Assembly (NCBI GenBank): GCA_019217005.1
Contig: JAHBNG010000132.1
Location: 1-41,859, forward strand
Direction of reading: 5' to 3'
Length of the DNA: 41,859 nucleotides
Source: Chloroflexi bacterium TSY
GTDB lineage: Bacteria; Chloroflexota; Anaerolineae; Caldilineales; Caldilineaceae
In this document: positions 26,105-34,507 of the stretch, piece by piece
Layout: each line of letters starts with the position of its first letter
Position numbering within the stretch: position 1 is the first letter of the stretch
Position numbers and translations under genes: made by a program
The notes under the pieces: model-generated
Seen by the model: the letters and a program-made list of their open reading frames with translations, nothing else
The model's database searches: none
What the model was told of the DNA's origin: nothing

Positions 26105-26158
26105 GTAACAAACTTGTTACGTATTTGAAAGTGTAACACCTTTGTTACATATTGTCAA
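26105..26158 (-). promoter_or_regulatory. ArsR promoter with two operator palindromes
   Basis: Read on the minus strand: TTGACA (26153-26158), a 17 bp spacer, TACACT (26130-26135). GTAACACCTTTGTTAC (26133-26148) fills the spacer and overlaps the -10. GTAACAAACTTGTTAC (26105-26120) covers the start-site region. Two like palindromes, 28 bp centre to centre, in a near-consensus promoter fit simple repression by the ArsR product. Confidence 0.85.
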
Positions 26159-26245
26159 GGGATGGCTGAAGAATCTACGATCATTTCTGTAATGATCTGG
26201 TGACGATGGTGCGCAACAATGGTTTTGTAAACACCACAACACATG

Positions 26246-26322
26246 AGTGTGTACCACAAAGTGTATCGATGGAGTAGGTTCTCTGACTGAGAGGTCTCCA
26301 TTTACACACTTTGAGACACACT
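26246..26322. repeat. CCAAA-type palindromic element, copy E
   Basis: AGTGTGTACCACAAAGTGTA and TTTACACACTTTGAGACACACT are inverted; loop TTCTCTGACTGAGAGG. It lies between the ArsR promoter and the GNAT gene. Confidence 0.85.
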
Positions 26323-26375
26323 ATCCAACACATTGACGACAATTGAGACAATGCAAACATAGCGAAGGAGCAAAA

Positions 26376-27329
26376 ATGGAAATCACAATCCGACCGTTGA
26401 CTGCGGAAGACCTCCCCACTGCACGAAATATCTTTTCACTCGCCTTTGGCACATTTTTGGGTGTTCCCGAACCAGAGAAATTCTGGACTGATTTGGATTA
26501 TATTGGCACTCCAACGAGTGCCAATTGTACTGGAGCCTTTGGTGCAGAACTTAGTGGTGAGTTGGTCGGCTCGAACATCGTTACTCGCTGGGGAAGTATG
26601 GGCTTTTTTGGGCCACTCACGGTACGACCCGAGCTGTGGGACCGAGGGATTGGTCAGCGGCTCCTAGAACCAACCACGGAATTGTTCGAAACATGGGGTG
26701 TCACCCAAGCTGGTCTGTTTACCTTCGCACATAGCCCAAAGCACGTGAATCTCTATCAAAAATTCGACTTCTGGCCACGAGCGCTCACGGCCATCATGTC
26801 CAAACCGGTGCAAGAAGTACGCAACGAATCGGGATGGCTGACAGACTTGACAACGTACGCTGCCTTGCCGACATATGAGCAAGCAACAAGCTTGCAAGCC
26901 TGTCGCTCATTGACCGACTCCATTTATCCCGATCTTGATGTAGCAGGTGAAATTAGCGCTGTATATGAGCAAGGGCTTGGTGACACAGTATTGCTTTGGG
27001 ATGGGGGGCGTCTTGTTGGTCTAGCGGTCTATCACTGGGGGCCTGACACCGAGGCTGGACCTGAGAAACTTTATGTAAAATTCGGTTGCGTTTTGCCGGG
27101 AGCTGGAGCAGATGAGCGGTTCAGTCAACTGCTGGCTACTTGCGAAGTTATCGCCTCAACAAAAGGCTTGAGGCGAATCGAAGCTGGTATGAATATGGCG
27201 CGCCACGAAGCCTATCGAGCAATGCTTCGGTACGGGTTTCGGACTGATATTCAAGGAGTGGCCATGCATCGCGGAAACGAGTTGGGCTATAATCGTCCGA
27301 ATATCTATCTGATCGATGACTGGCGTTGA
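26376..27329 (+). CDS. GNAT-family N-acetyltransferase (two GNAT-like halves)
   Basis: The protein has 317 residues, starting at ATG 26376 behind AAGGAG. 'GFFGPLTVRPELWDRGIGQRLLEPTTELF' at residues 70-105 is the acetyl-CoA-binding motif A (V.PE.W.RGIG..L). 'HSPKHVNLYQKFDFWP' closes the first GNAT fold. The second half (160-317) looks like a degenerate GNAT fold ('VYEQGLGDTVLLWDGGRLVGLAVYHWG', 'AYRAMLRYGFRTDIQGVAMHR') without a clear motif A. Acceptor unknown. It is transcribed away from the ArsR operon across element E. Confidence 0.87.
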   Translation: MEITIRPLTAEDLPTARNIFSLAFGTFLGVPEPEKFWTDLDYIGTPTSANCTGAFGAELSGELVGSNIVTRWGSMGFFGPLTVRPELWDRGIGQRLLEPTTELFETWGVTQAGLFTFAHSPKHVNLYQKFDFWPRALTAIMSKPVQEVRNESGWLTDLTTYAALPTYEQATSLQACRSLTDSIYPDLDVAGEISAVYEQGLGDTVLLWDGGRLVGLAVYHWGPDTEAGPEKLYVKFGCVLPGAGADERFSQLLATCEVIASTKGLRRIEAGMNMARHEAYRAMLRYGFRTDIQGVAMHRGNELGYNRPNIYLIDDWR

Positions 27330-27531
27330 TCATCATTCAAGCTCTTTCAATTTTGGCTCTTTGGGAATTCATGTGGTTGACAAAGGCCAGGAAGATTAGC
27401 GCCGGTTGAGTGACGAAGTCGTATCGAAACCAAAGCGAGTCTACCACATGAGATCCTGTTGAGCCTCAATTATAAGTGACCTTGTAAAAATTATGGGACA
27501 CGGATTGACTGGATTTTTATACTGCGGTTGT

Positions 27532-27589
27532 GATGAAAACATGGTTTTGCTTTATCTAGTAAAGCTGTCGACAAAACTATGTTTTCATC
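27532..27589. repeat. Hairpin element (GATGAAAACATGGTTTTG arms)
   Basis: GATGAAAACATGGTTTTG (27532-27549) and CAAAACTATGTTTTCATC (27572-27589) are inverted with one mismatch. A related copy is at 23418-23487. The rest of 27330-27725 shows no gene that I can support. Confidence 0.75.
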
Positions 27590-27936
27590 CAGGGCTCAGT
27601 TTAAGAATTAATCCGTGTTGGCGCAACGTCCACTTCGTGAGCATCTGTGAAAATCCGTGCCCTATTTCAGATTTCTTTCTAGATTTTACTTATTTTGTAC
27701 TGAAAAGCTTTTGCCCCACCAATCGTCATATGGAGACAAGAAAATCGTCCAGTATCCGGTTAAATCCTTCTGGTTTATCCATATGAAGCCAATGTCCTGT
27801 ACCGGTCATCATCTTATGTGGCAGATCGGGAGCAAGTTTGTGTAGACTGAACGGGAGTTCATTCAGCGCTGTGGTGACCGACAATTTGGGACCATGATAA
27901 CGACCCAGGGATGCGACTGGATTGAAATTAAAAAGC

Positions 27937-28256
27937 GGGGGTGGTTCAAAATTAGGTTTACACTTTTGATATATAGACAAAAATCTATATGAGACCGTTT
28001 TCTCTCTGAGAACCGGCGAAATCAGAGAATATAAACGTTCTTTCTGTTTCTAAAAGTGGGGGTGGTTCAGAATTAGGTTTACACTTTTGATACATAGATA
28101 AAAATCTATATTGAGGTCATTTTCTGCCTGAGCATGGCTCAAAGTAGAAAATATAAACATCTTTTCTCTTTGCAAAAATGTAAACCTAATTGTCCGCCTA
28201 AAATGAACCACCCCTAAAAGTGTAAACCTATCTATCCAGCTAAAATGAACCACCCC
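27937..28256. mobile_element. Miniature inverted-repeat element (outer) with 7 bp target duplication
   Basis: Ends GGGGGTGGTTCA and TGAACCACCCC are inverted, and the flanks are duplicated AAAAAGC (27930-27936 and 28257-28263). Excision restores the hydrolase frame, so the borders are certain. About 156 bp without the inner copy. No coding, so it needs a transposase in trans. Confidence 0.92.
28058..28214. mobile_element. Second copy of the same miniature element nested in the first
   Basis: 157 bp, the same GGGGGTGGTTCA...TGAACCACCCC ends and about 80% the same interior (GTTTACACTTTTGATA...ATAGA.AAAAATCTATAT). Duplicated flanks TAAAAGT at 28051-28057 and 28215-28221 lie inside the outer copy. 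Confidence 0.92.
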
Positions 28257-29024
28257 AAAAAGCGCTTTGAAAATACCAACCACGGTTGCCTTTGGTGTAT
28301 TGCGTAAATCTCGTACAACTCTTGACCGCGTCGATTCAGTTGCACCGGTCAAGATTTGGTTCCAATACCCTTCAATGAAGGTTGAGTAGGCTTCCGACTC
28401 CATCGCGCAAATATATTGTGCTACTTCCTCTGCTGGCATCTGAGTAGAGTCCCCGGATGGATCAACCAAAAGCAACCCTGCGACACAATGCGGATACCGA
28501 CCGGCATAGGAGACGGCCACGCTACCACCCATACTGTGGCCAACAAGAATGAACTTTTCCATCCCTAACTTCCCCACAACAGCTTGAATATCTTGGGCTA
28601 ATGCATCAATGGCATAGTCATCATCTGCGGGGGGCGACGACTTCCCATGTCCACGAAGATCGAGCGCAATCGCCCGGCGTGTTGTTCGAACATGGCTCAA
28701 TTGTGCAGACCATTGTTGCGTGTTTCCGGCAAGAGAATGTACAAAGACGACCGGCTCAGAACCAGAACCGCCATCGTCAACGAAGATAGTGGGAGTGTTT
28801 GCAGACATATTGATTTTTCCTCTATTTGTTATGCTTATCGTAATCTCTGATTCACAATCAACGATCTCATCATATCATCAATGGCTGACATCTATTGTCA
28901 GTCATTTGTGGTATAATCATACTCGTTTCAACATGAGCTGGAGTTTAAGATGGTTATTTCCAAATCCCTGCCTTCCGGTCTTCATGTTGATTTTACTTTA
29001 AAAAGAGCTGAATTTGGAGAAAAA

Positions 29025-30002
29025 ATGCGAGCGGACCGACTTCTCTCACTGATGATGTTGCTACAGACGCGGCAACAGATGACGGCAGCTGAATTAGCCG
29101 ACGAGTTAGAGGTATCGAAGCGGACAATTTACCGTGATATTGACGCCTTGAGTGCCGTCGGAGTGCCAATCTATGCAAACGGGGGACCTGGAGGTGGTTA
29201 CGCCTTGCTGGATAGTTATCGTACGACCCTGACTCGATTGAGTGAGGACGAAATGCAAGCGCTTTTTATGTTAACGATTCCCAGCCCAATCGCCGATTTG
29301 GGGATCAGTCAACAACTCAAAGCCGCCATCCTTAAACTGACCAGTGCATTTTCAGAGCCTCAACAAGATCAAGCAACCAACATTCGCCAACGTCTACATT
29401 TGGATGCCGCTCGCTGGTTTCAGCCCGATGAACCGACGCCCCATCTAAAGGGTGTACAAGAGGCTGTATGGCTGGATCGGCAACTCCATCTGACCTATCG
29501 CCGTCGCAATGGAACTGTGAGTCAACGAACCGTGTTGCCCTATGGATTGGTGGCTAAAGCGGGTATCTGGTATTTGGTTGCCGCAACGGACAACGGGATT
29601 CACGTGTATCGCGTATCTCGAATTGAGGCTGTCGAATTTACTCAATCCCATTTTGGTCGATCTCAAGACTTTGATTTAGCTGATTTTTGGACAAATTGGG
29701 TCACAGAATATGAGACCAGTCTGCCAAAATATCCGGTAACGCTGGCAATTGGGCCAGATCTGATTTCCACGCTACCTTATATCCTGGGACAAAGTGCCCA
29801 ATCACGCATTGACCAAGCTAAACCTGATACGAATGGCTGGCGAGTTTTGAACTATACCTTTGAACGGATGGAAGAGGCGCGGATGGTTGTTTTGGGTATG
29901 GGAGCCTCGGCAGAAGTGATTGCTCCAGAAGAATTGCGAGTAAGTGTCTTAAAGTTCGCAATGGACATTGTTGCATTGCAGTCTGTCCCAAAGTGTGTGT
30001 AA
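29025..30002 (+). CDS. YafY-type HTH/WYL-domain transcriptional regulator
   Basis: The protein has 325 residues, starting at ATG 29025 behind GGAG. The N-terminal HTH-11 ('RLLSLMMLLQTRQQMTAAELADELEVSKRTIYRDIDALSAVGVPIYA', residues 4-50) is followed by 'GGPGGGYALLDSYRTTLTRLSEDEMQAL', then the WYL ligand-sensing domain ('LHLTYRRRNGTVSQRTVLPYGLVAKAGIWYLVAATDNGIHVYRVSRIEAVE', ~160-215) and a C-terminal WCX-like extension. The last residues (ALQSVPKCV) and the stop come from palindromic element F. The native C-terminus has therefore been replaced by a few residues. Likely controls the divergent hydrolase. Confidence 0.92.
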   Translation: MRADRLLSLMMLLQTRQQMTAAELADELEVSKRTIYRDIDALSAVGVPIYANGGPGGGYALLDSYRTTLTRLSEDEMQALFMLTIPSPIADLGISQQLKAAILKLTSAFSEPQQDQATNIRQRLHLDAARWFQPDEPTPHLKGVQEAVWLDRQLHLTYRRRNGTVSQRTVLPYGLVAKAGIWYLVAATDNGIHVYRVSRIEAVEFTQSHFGRSQDFDLADFWTNWVTEYETSLPKYPVTLAIGPDLISTLPYILGQSAQSRIDQAKPDTNGWRVLNYTFERMEEARMVVLGMGASAEVIAPEELRVSVLKFAMDIVALQSVPKCV

Positions 30003-30059
30003 ATGAGCGTTCCACACTTTGGTGATCATCTCCATTTACACACTTTGTGGTACAGACTC
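29981..30059. repeat. CCAAA-type palindromic element, copy F, overlapping the WYL gene end
   Basis: GTCTGTCCCAAAGTGTGTGTAAA and TTTACACACTTTGTGGTACAGAC are inverted. It supplies the TAA used by the WYL regulator at 30000-30002. Confidence 0.85.
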
Positions 30060-30093
30060 TTGCATTGAGGAATGGGTGACCACAAAACTTCAG

Positions 30094-30188
30094 GCTCATC
30101 TATGAAAAGTATGCATATATAGCCTTTCCATCTATAGTTCGTATACAATCGACAAATCGGCTTTCTCGCACACCCGCGTCTGATGAGC
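30094..30188 (-). repeat. GCTCATC...GATGAGC element, copy 1
   Basis: Bounded by GCTCATCTATGAA and CGCGTCTGATGAGC. Its complement resembles copy 2 at 30336 (TGTGCGAG...GTCGA). No coding evidence between 30060 and 30455. Confidence 0.6.
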
Positions 30189-30335
30189 GAAACTCCATTG
30201 ACCGAAAGCATCCTCTTGACTCTTGTGTAACACCGGATGATATCCTATTAACATGCTCAGATTCAATAATGGGTGTAAATTGTTGTTATTGATAAAGCGG
30301 AGCAGGTAATTCTCAACATTACCTCTTGAGTTTAG

Positions 30336-30413
30336 GCTCATCTAAGAACAGTGTGCGAGTGGACGATCAAACTGTCGAAATTTCAGGAGGTCACACACTT
30401 TCGTCTGATGAGC
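30336..30413 (+). repeat. GCTCATC...GATGAGC element, copy 2
   Basis: GCTCATCTAAGAACAGTGTGC and TTTCGTCTGATGAGC bound a 78 bp unit. Its orientation is inverted relative to copy 1. Confidence 0.6.
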
Positions 30414-30509
30414 GTTTTATACTGAGCAGCGCCATAAAATAACACTTTTTCAGGAGTGAAAAATGTTATTATGTGCTGCTGCGGAGTATATGAACGAGGT
30501 GCGACACGT

Positions 30510-30713
30510 ATGGATCCTTCAATTCTGTTACTATCTCGGGCGATTGCATCTGAACGAACTTCGGGACAACGGCCTCCGTCAGACATGACGGTCATCGAGC
30601 GTAGACCTACTTTCAACTATCAGCGGGTGTTGCTCATACTGGCTGATATATTGATTCGTAGCGGTACACGTTTAAAAGTGCGCTATCAACCATATGTTTC
30701 TATTCCTAATTGA
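30510..30713 (+). CDS. Small hypothetical protein (uncertain)
   Basis: A 67-residue frame opening MDPSILLLSRAIASER and holding 'TFNYQRVLLILADILIRSGTRLKVRYQPY'. I do not recognise it. It has a weak GAGG about 11 bases upstream and a plausible residue mix, with a hydrophobic stretch near residues 38-50, but no domain. It may be chance. Confidence 0.3.
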   Translation: MDPSILLLSRAIASERTSGQRPPSDMTVIERRPTFNYQRVLLILADILIRSGTRLKVRYQPYVSIPN

Positions 30714-30761
30714 CCCAATTTGACTCCTTCTTTTGGATTGCATCAATTTGCATCAACAGAC

Positions 30762-30884
30762 CTAGTGCATCATCTAGCCTTATATTTCGGGTTAAGTAGG
30801 CACGCCTCGTGCCAGTCGCCGCACGAGGCGTGCTCGCTGAACATTGGTCTAATAACCCGTATTTTAGCATGGATGATGCACTAG
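30762..30884. repeat. CTAGTGCATCATC-ended palindromic element with inner GC hairpin
   Basis: CTAGTGCATCATC (30762-30774) is perfectly inverted at 30872-30884. Inside is a second pair, GCACGCCTCGTGC (30800) and GCACGAGGCGTGC (30821), plus CGGGTTA / TAACCCG. The region 30885-31349 after it shows no gene I can support. Confidence 0.85.
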
Positions 30885-31349
30885 CATATACCGACAAAAC
30901 ATTCGCGGATGTTATTCCCTCATTCCCTTCATGGTTTGATTTTTCATATCAACCACTCGAGCCCCTGTGAAACCGCAAGATTTTAGATGTGACACGAAGA
31001 GGGGACCAATATTATTTGGCCCCTCTGTGCTAATCGTAATACAAGATTGTTGGTCTATCAAGATGTTCGCGATTAATTCTGGTCCTTCTCCCCTTGACTT
31101 GCTCTATGACAATGGGGTATGCTTTTTACCTCGAGATCTACCCCTTAGAAATATCGGCTCAACAGGATCTCATGTGGTTAATCCGCTTTGGTTTCACTTC
31201 GGTACGCTTTGCCGCTCAGTACAGGAGGTACGACTTCGTCACTCTGCCGGCGCTGATCTTCCTGGTTTTTGTTAACTATACGAGATCCCGAAGAAGCGAA
31301 ATATCAACGTCAAAACACCAACTAAATTTAGATTGATAGGATTGCACTT

Positions 31350-31835
31350 ATGAATTACGTTGTCCGTAAACTTTCAGAAAGTATCCTTTTGATGAGCGCT
31401 GTTCTATTCCTTCTTGTTGCTTGTAGCCCATCTGGAGGAACAAGTGGCTCTGTATCTGATAACAATACCGCAGCAAATGGGAAGAAAGAGATTCCGACAA
31501 TGCCAGCGGCGCGCTTTACCTCTGTGGGTAATCAATCCGACACGAGCAATGTTCGTATCGAAACGCCAGCACCCGCCGAAGAGCACGAAAGCGAAATTGA
31601 TTTAGCCTTGGGAGAACGTGTTTACAATAATCACTGCGCTGAATGCCACGGTGAGCTGGCTGTAGGCGGATCCGCGCAAGCCCTTGCAGGCTTGGCGATG
31701 GAACTAGCTGAGCTAGAAACGCTGCTGCGGACAGGTGGTGAACTCGGCCCTGAACATCTATTTGGAACGCGTAAGGTCAGTGCAAATGGGATGACTGCGA
31801 TGCATGGCTATTTGCAGGCGCTTCGGGAGGAATGA
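31350..31835 (+). CDS. Cytochrome c family lipoprotein
   Basis: The protein has 161 residues. A signal peptide with lipobox 'LFLLVAC' ends at residue 25 (Cys acylated). Residues 26-85 form a Ser/Asn/Pro-rich spacer. The heme site CAECH follows at about residue 96 ('GERVYNNHCAECHGELAVGGSAQALAG'), with a probable distal Met ligand in 'SANGMTAMHGYLQAL'. It is a single-heme, membrane-tethered, class I-like cytochrome for electron transfer outside the membrane. No oxidase or dehydrogenase partner is next to it. Confidence 0.92.
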   Translation: MNYVVRKLSESILLMSAVLFLLVACSPSGGTSGSVSDNNTAANGKKEIPTMPAARFTSVGNQSDTSNVRIETPAPAEEHESEIDLALGERVYNNHCAECHGELAVGGSAQALAGLAMELAELETLLRTGGELGPEHLFGTRKVSANGMTAMHGYLQALREE

Positions 31836-31848
31836 CGATACATGCCTT

Positions 31849-31920
31849 AGTACTTATCCGAAAAGTTCTGTGACGATGCATTTTCGCTCTGGACTCACAA
31901 TCACTTTTCAGATAGGTTCT
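31849..31920 (-). repeat. CCTATCCGAAAAG-family palindromic element, copy 3
   Basis: On the complement it reads AACCTATCTGAAAAGTGATT...CGTCACAGAACTTTTCGGATAAG, clearly the same as 17510-17590 in opposite orientation. It lies between the cytochrome gene and the IS701-like element. Confidence 0.82.
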
Positions 31921-31921
31921 T

Positions 31922-33424
31922 AGCTTGACTTTGTAAGTTTTGAGCACATTAAAAAGTTAATAACAGACAGCAGAAAGTAAGGTGTTCACCTGAGAGGGAG
32001 AGAATAAACGAAGAGCAGGTGAAATGTGGGATGTCTGGAAAAGGAAATGGGACCATAAGCGGCGGCGAACCAGAGAGAGGAGGTCATGGAAGGAGGCGTG
32101 AGTCTTGTGATACCAAGCAGCTTGAGGCAAAGGGATAGAGCCATCAGGAGAGAAGGCATGAGCCATCAAAATGACAAGGCTGAAAAGACCAAAGAGAGCA
32201 GGAGTAGTGCGCTCAATGGCCAAGTCACTCCACTGGCGCTGAGTTTCGACACCGAGATGAGCCCTGGCTTCCTCGAAAGTGACTTCAATGGACCAGCGTT
32301 TGACGAAATCAGCGATGATGTGGGGGGGCAGCCTGATGAATGTCGGTGGAGAAGTAAGCGACGGTCTCAGCTTGGCCTTTGGGATCGCGGACTAAAACCC
32401 AGCGCAGAAGGAGCGGGGTAGTGCCAGTGGAGTACCAAAAGGCAATACCAGTGGCCCAGTCGACGACTTCAGATTCTCCACCATACCAGTCAATGCGGCA
32501 GCGGTGCCAACAGGTGGTTTGGAAGAGGGCGACATCTGCCAGATTGGGCAGTCGCTGCCCAACGACAGGAGGACGACCAGGTCGTTTTGTGCCGTCAGGT
32601 TTCAAACGGGAGGGTGGATAGTCAAAGAGACGCGCATCCAGTCGCAGAGGCCCAATCAAGGTGACTCCTTGGGATTGACAGCGCAAGCCCAACTCGATCA
32701 CACTGTAAGCCCCATCGCCGATGAGCTTGATTTCTCGACCTGGCAAAGCTCGACGCAGCCAGGCCACCACCTGCATGGTTCGTTTCGCTACTGTCCGGTG
32801 GCGCTTGTTAAGCGTTTCGCTGACTTTCGGCGTTGTGAGTAAGACGCTCAGAAAGGGCAACGACCAATAGAGGTCACTCCACGGCAACTTGACCACAACA
32901 CAGAAGACCAGCCACCGCAATCCGCTCGTGCTTACGTTCATCTTCCGGCCTGACGCCAGGCTATCTCGCCAGTGTCCTCGTTTGCTGATCTTGGGACCCC
33001 AGCGCCTTTCTAGCGTCTCGTCTACCGTTATCTCGACTGGCGCTCCCATGACCACAAACGTATCCACAATCAAGTGCAGTAAGATATAGCTCAACATCAA
33101 TCCATCCCACTTCGCTCGATTCAGCACATGGTGATACTTGGACCAGTCTCCCTCTTGCTCCAATCCCATCACTCTCAACGCCGCTGTCACCGTTCGTCTT
33201 CCCTTCGTTAACACCGTCCCTATCACCAAGACCAGTGCCTTTTGGTACGTCGGTTCTGTGAAGACTGGGCGAAAGCTCTCGAACAACGGGATTATTTCTG
33301 CTGGAAGGAACATTGGGCTCTCCTCTCTTTGATAGTTGTTTTCTCACTCCTATCTTACATCAGCTTCCCTTTTGTTCCTTCTTTATTAACTTTTTAATGT
33401 GCCCAAATTGTACAAAGTCGAGCT
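31922..33424 (-). mobile_element. IS701-like insertion sequence, about 1.5 kb
   Basis: Long imperfect terminal inverted repeats: 31922-31963 and 33383-33424 match over ~42 bases, with the inner 20 (from GCACATTAAAAAG) perfect. It encodes one DDE transposase on the minus strand. A short CTTA near both edges may be the target duplication, but alignment to the ends is not clean. The right end touches the manA stop codon. Confidence 0.8.
31957..33313 (-). pseudogene. IS701-family transposase, frame broken at a C7 run near 32323
   Basis: The first frame begins 'LPAEIIPLFESFRPVFTEPTYQKALVLVIG' and carries 'ITVDETLERRWGPKI' (first Asp), 'LIGDGAYSVIELG' (second Asp) and runs to 'YFSTDIHQAAP'. The second frame continues with 'HIIADFVKRWSIEVTFEEARAHLGVETQRQWSD' (catalytic Glu) to the stop at 31957 (LLSAVCY). 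The shift is at seven Cs (GGGGGGG at 32322-32328 on the plus strand); six would restore the frame. About 450 residues in total, normal for IS701. Either a sequencing slip, decay, or a programmed shift is possible. Confidence 0.85.
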
Positions 33425-34506
33425 TATGGCTTCGGTGGCAAACAGCGTGCAATGGTCATATTTCCGTCAATTGATACCGAGTCGAGTATGGCCGGCAAAT
33501 AGATGCGCGTCCACTGAAGCAGTGGACGTTTCACACCATCGGCAACAATTTCTCCAGTTCCATCCAACACGATTAAGATTGAAAAACGTTGATCCAATGT
33601 GAGCACGAAATGACCGTTGCATTGGATGCGCCGCACTTCGAAACGATCTGTTTGGGGGGCCGCCAATAATGCCTGTTCAACACCGCCATCCGATTGACCA
33701 ACAGTGCTAATTCGAGGCCCGAATCTCTCTTTTACAACGGGGTATTCGTACTTTGTGTAGTCAAAAATATCCAACACTCTGTCTAGCCCAAAGCCCATTG
33801 TTCTTGCTGACTCAGGCAATTCCAGTCCACCATGGGCATATTCGCAACGGACAACATAGTCGGTCGGCTCTTGGATTTCGACCATTGTAATACCAGGACC
33901 AATCGCGTGCGGAACGCCACCCTCGACAAGCAGTAGTTCCCCTGGCACGACGGGAATTGGGTCAAAACAGGATTGCATTGCTGCTAGATCCTGCTCATCA
34001 ACAATTCTGTGCCATTCTGTTGGGGTCGGTGGATGCTGGAATCCCATATAAACATAGGCCTCATCCGTTCGGGTCTGCAAAATCCACCATGCTTCAGTTT
34101 TTCCGCTCTGCGTGTTCAGATGTTTTTGCGCCCATGCTTTAGTTGGGTGTGCCTGAATGTGTAATCTCATGGCCGAATCTAGCAGTTTGACCAATAGATA
34201 GGGTTCAGCTCCAAAGGATTCTACGTGTTCTACACCGAGGGCTTCGAATGGTGAATTCGTATAAAGCTCCTCCATCGAGAAAGTTTCTCCATCAGCGCCC
34301 TCTGCAACACCAATGCCCTCATTGGTTAAATGCGCACGGCCTGGATTCACAGCGCGCGTTGCCGAGCCCACCCAATCTTCTGGAAAGTTGCTGTCTTCTG
34401 GTTGAGATTTTCCCTCAAACCGATCCAAGATTCGACCACCGCGATAGGTGCGCCAGACGCGGTTGGGTCGTAGCACAAATGGTTGGTGATAGTTGATTGT
34501 CTTCAT
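33424..34506 (-). CDS. manA: Class I mannose-6-phosphate isomerase (ManA-like)
   Basis: The product has about 360 residues. It interconverts mannose-6-P and fructose-6-P. The zinc-site words are present: 'LHIQAHPTKAWAQKHL' and the later 'LLLVEGGVPHAIGPGITMVEIQEPTDYVVRCE'. The N-terminal 'FVLRPNRVWRTYRGGRILDRF' and the C-terminal cupin segment fit type I PMI-like proteins. The start at 34506 is one base after the stop of the GNAT gene (TAA-A-ATG), a sign of coupling, although the Shine-Dalgarno is weak. An IS701-like element abuts its stop codon. The substrate could also be another sugar phosphate. Confidence 0.88.
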   Translation of the reverse strand: MKTINYHQPFVLRPNRVWRTYRGGRILDRFEGKSQPEDSNFPEDWVGSATRAVNPGRAHLTNEGIGVAEGADGETFSMEELYTNSPFEALGVEHVESFGAEPYLLVKLLDSAMRLHIQAHPTKAWAQKHLNTQSGKTEAWWILQTRTDEAYVYMGFQHPPTPTEWHRIVDEQDLAAMQSCFDPIPVVPGELLLVEGGVPHAIGPGITMVEIQEPTDYVVRCEYAHGGLELPESARTMGFGLDRVLDIFDYTKYEYPVVKERFGPRISTVGQSDGGVEQALLAAPQTDRFEVRRIQCNGHFVLTLDQRFSILIVLDGTGEIVADGVKRPLLQWTRIYLPAILDSVSIDGNMTIARCLPPKP

Positions 34507-34507
34507 T

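Larger units (their letters stand above)
27726..28808 (-). pseudogene. Alpha/beta hydrolase gene split by nested miniature elements
   Basis: The N-terminal part (28808 to 28257) starts at ATG behind AGAGGA and carries the oxyanion region 'VHSLAGNTQQW', 'ALDLRGHGKS' and the nucleophile elbow 'GHSMGGS' (Ser near residue 92). The C-terminal part (27936 to 27726) has the catalytic His in 'GTGHWLHMDKPEGF'. Removing 27937-28256 and one AAAAAGC copy joins 'GIFKALF' to 'NFNPVASLGRYHGP' in frame, giving about 250 residues, the normal length. Before disruption it was an esterase or haloperoxidase-like hydrolase; substrate unknown. It is divergent from the WYL regulator, which may have controlled it. 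In its present form it reads into the insert, ending in unrelated residues. Confidence 0.93.

Noticed and set aside
30967..31336. Overlapping 80-102 residue frames in the gap before the cytochrome gene
   Set aside because: No ribosome-binding site, no recognisable domain, and two frames overlap in the same strand with similar length, as expected by chance.
32086..32842. Plus-strand frames across the IS701-like element
   Set aside because: They are antisense to the transposase, which has DDE-family motifs on the minus strand.
31922..33424. Clear 4 bp target duplication (CTTA) for the IS701-like element
   Set aside because: CTTA occurs near both ends, but the offset from the inverted repeats differs by one base, so I do not claim it.
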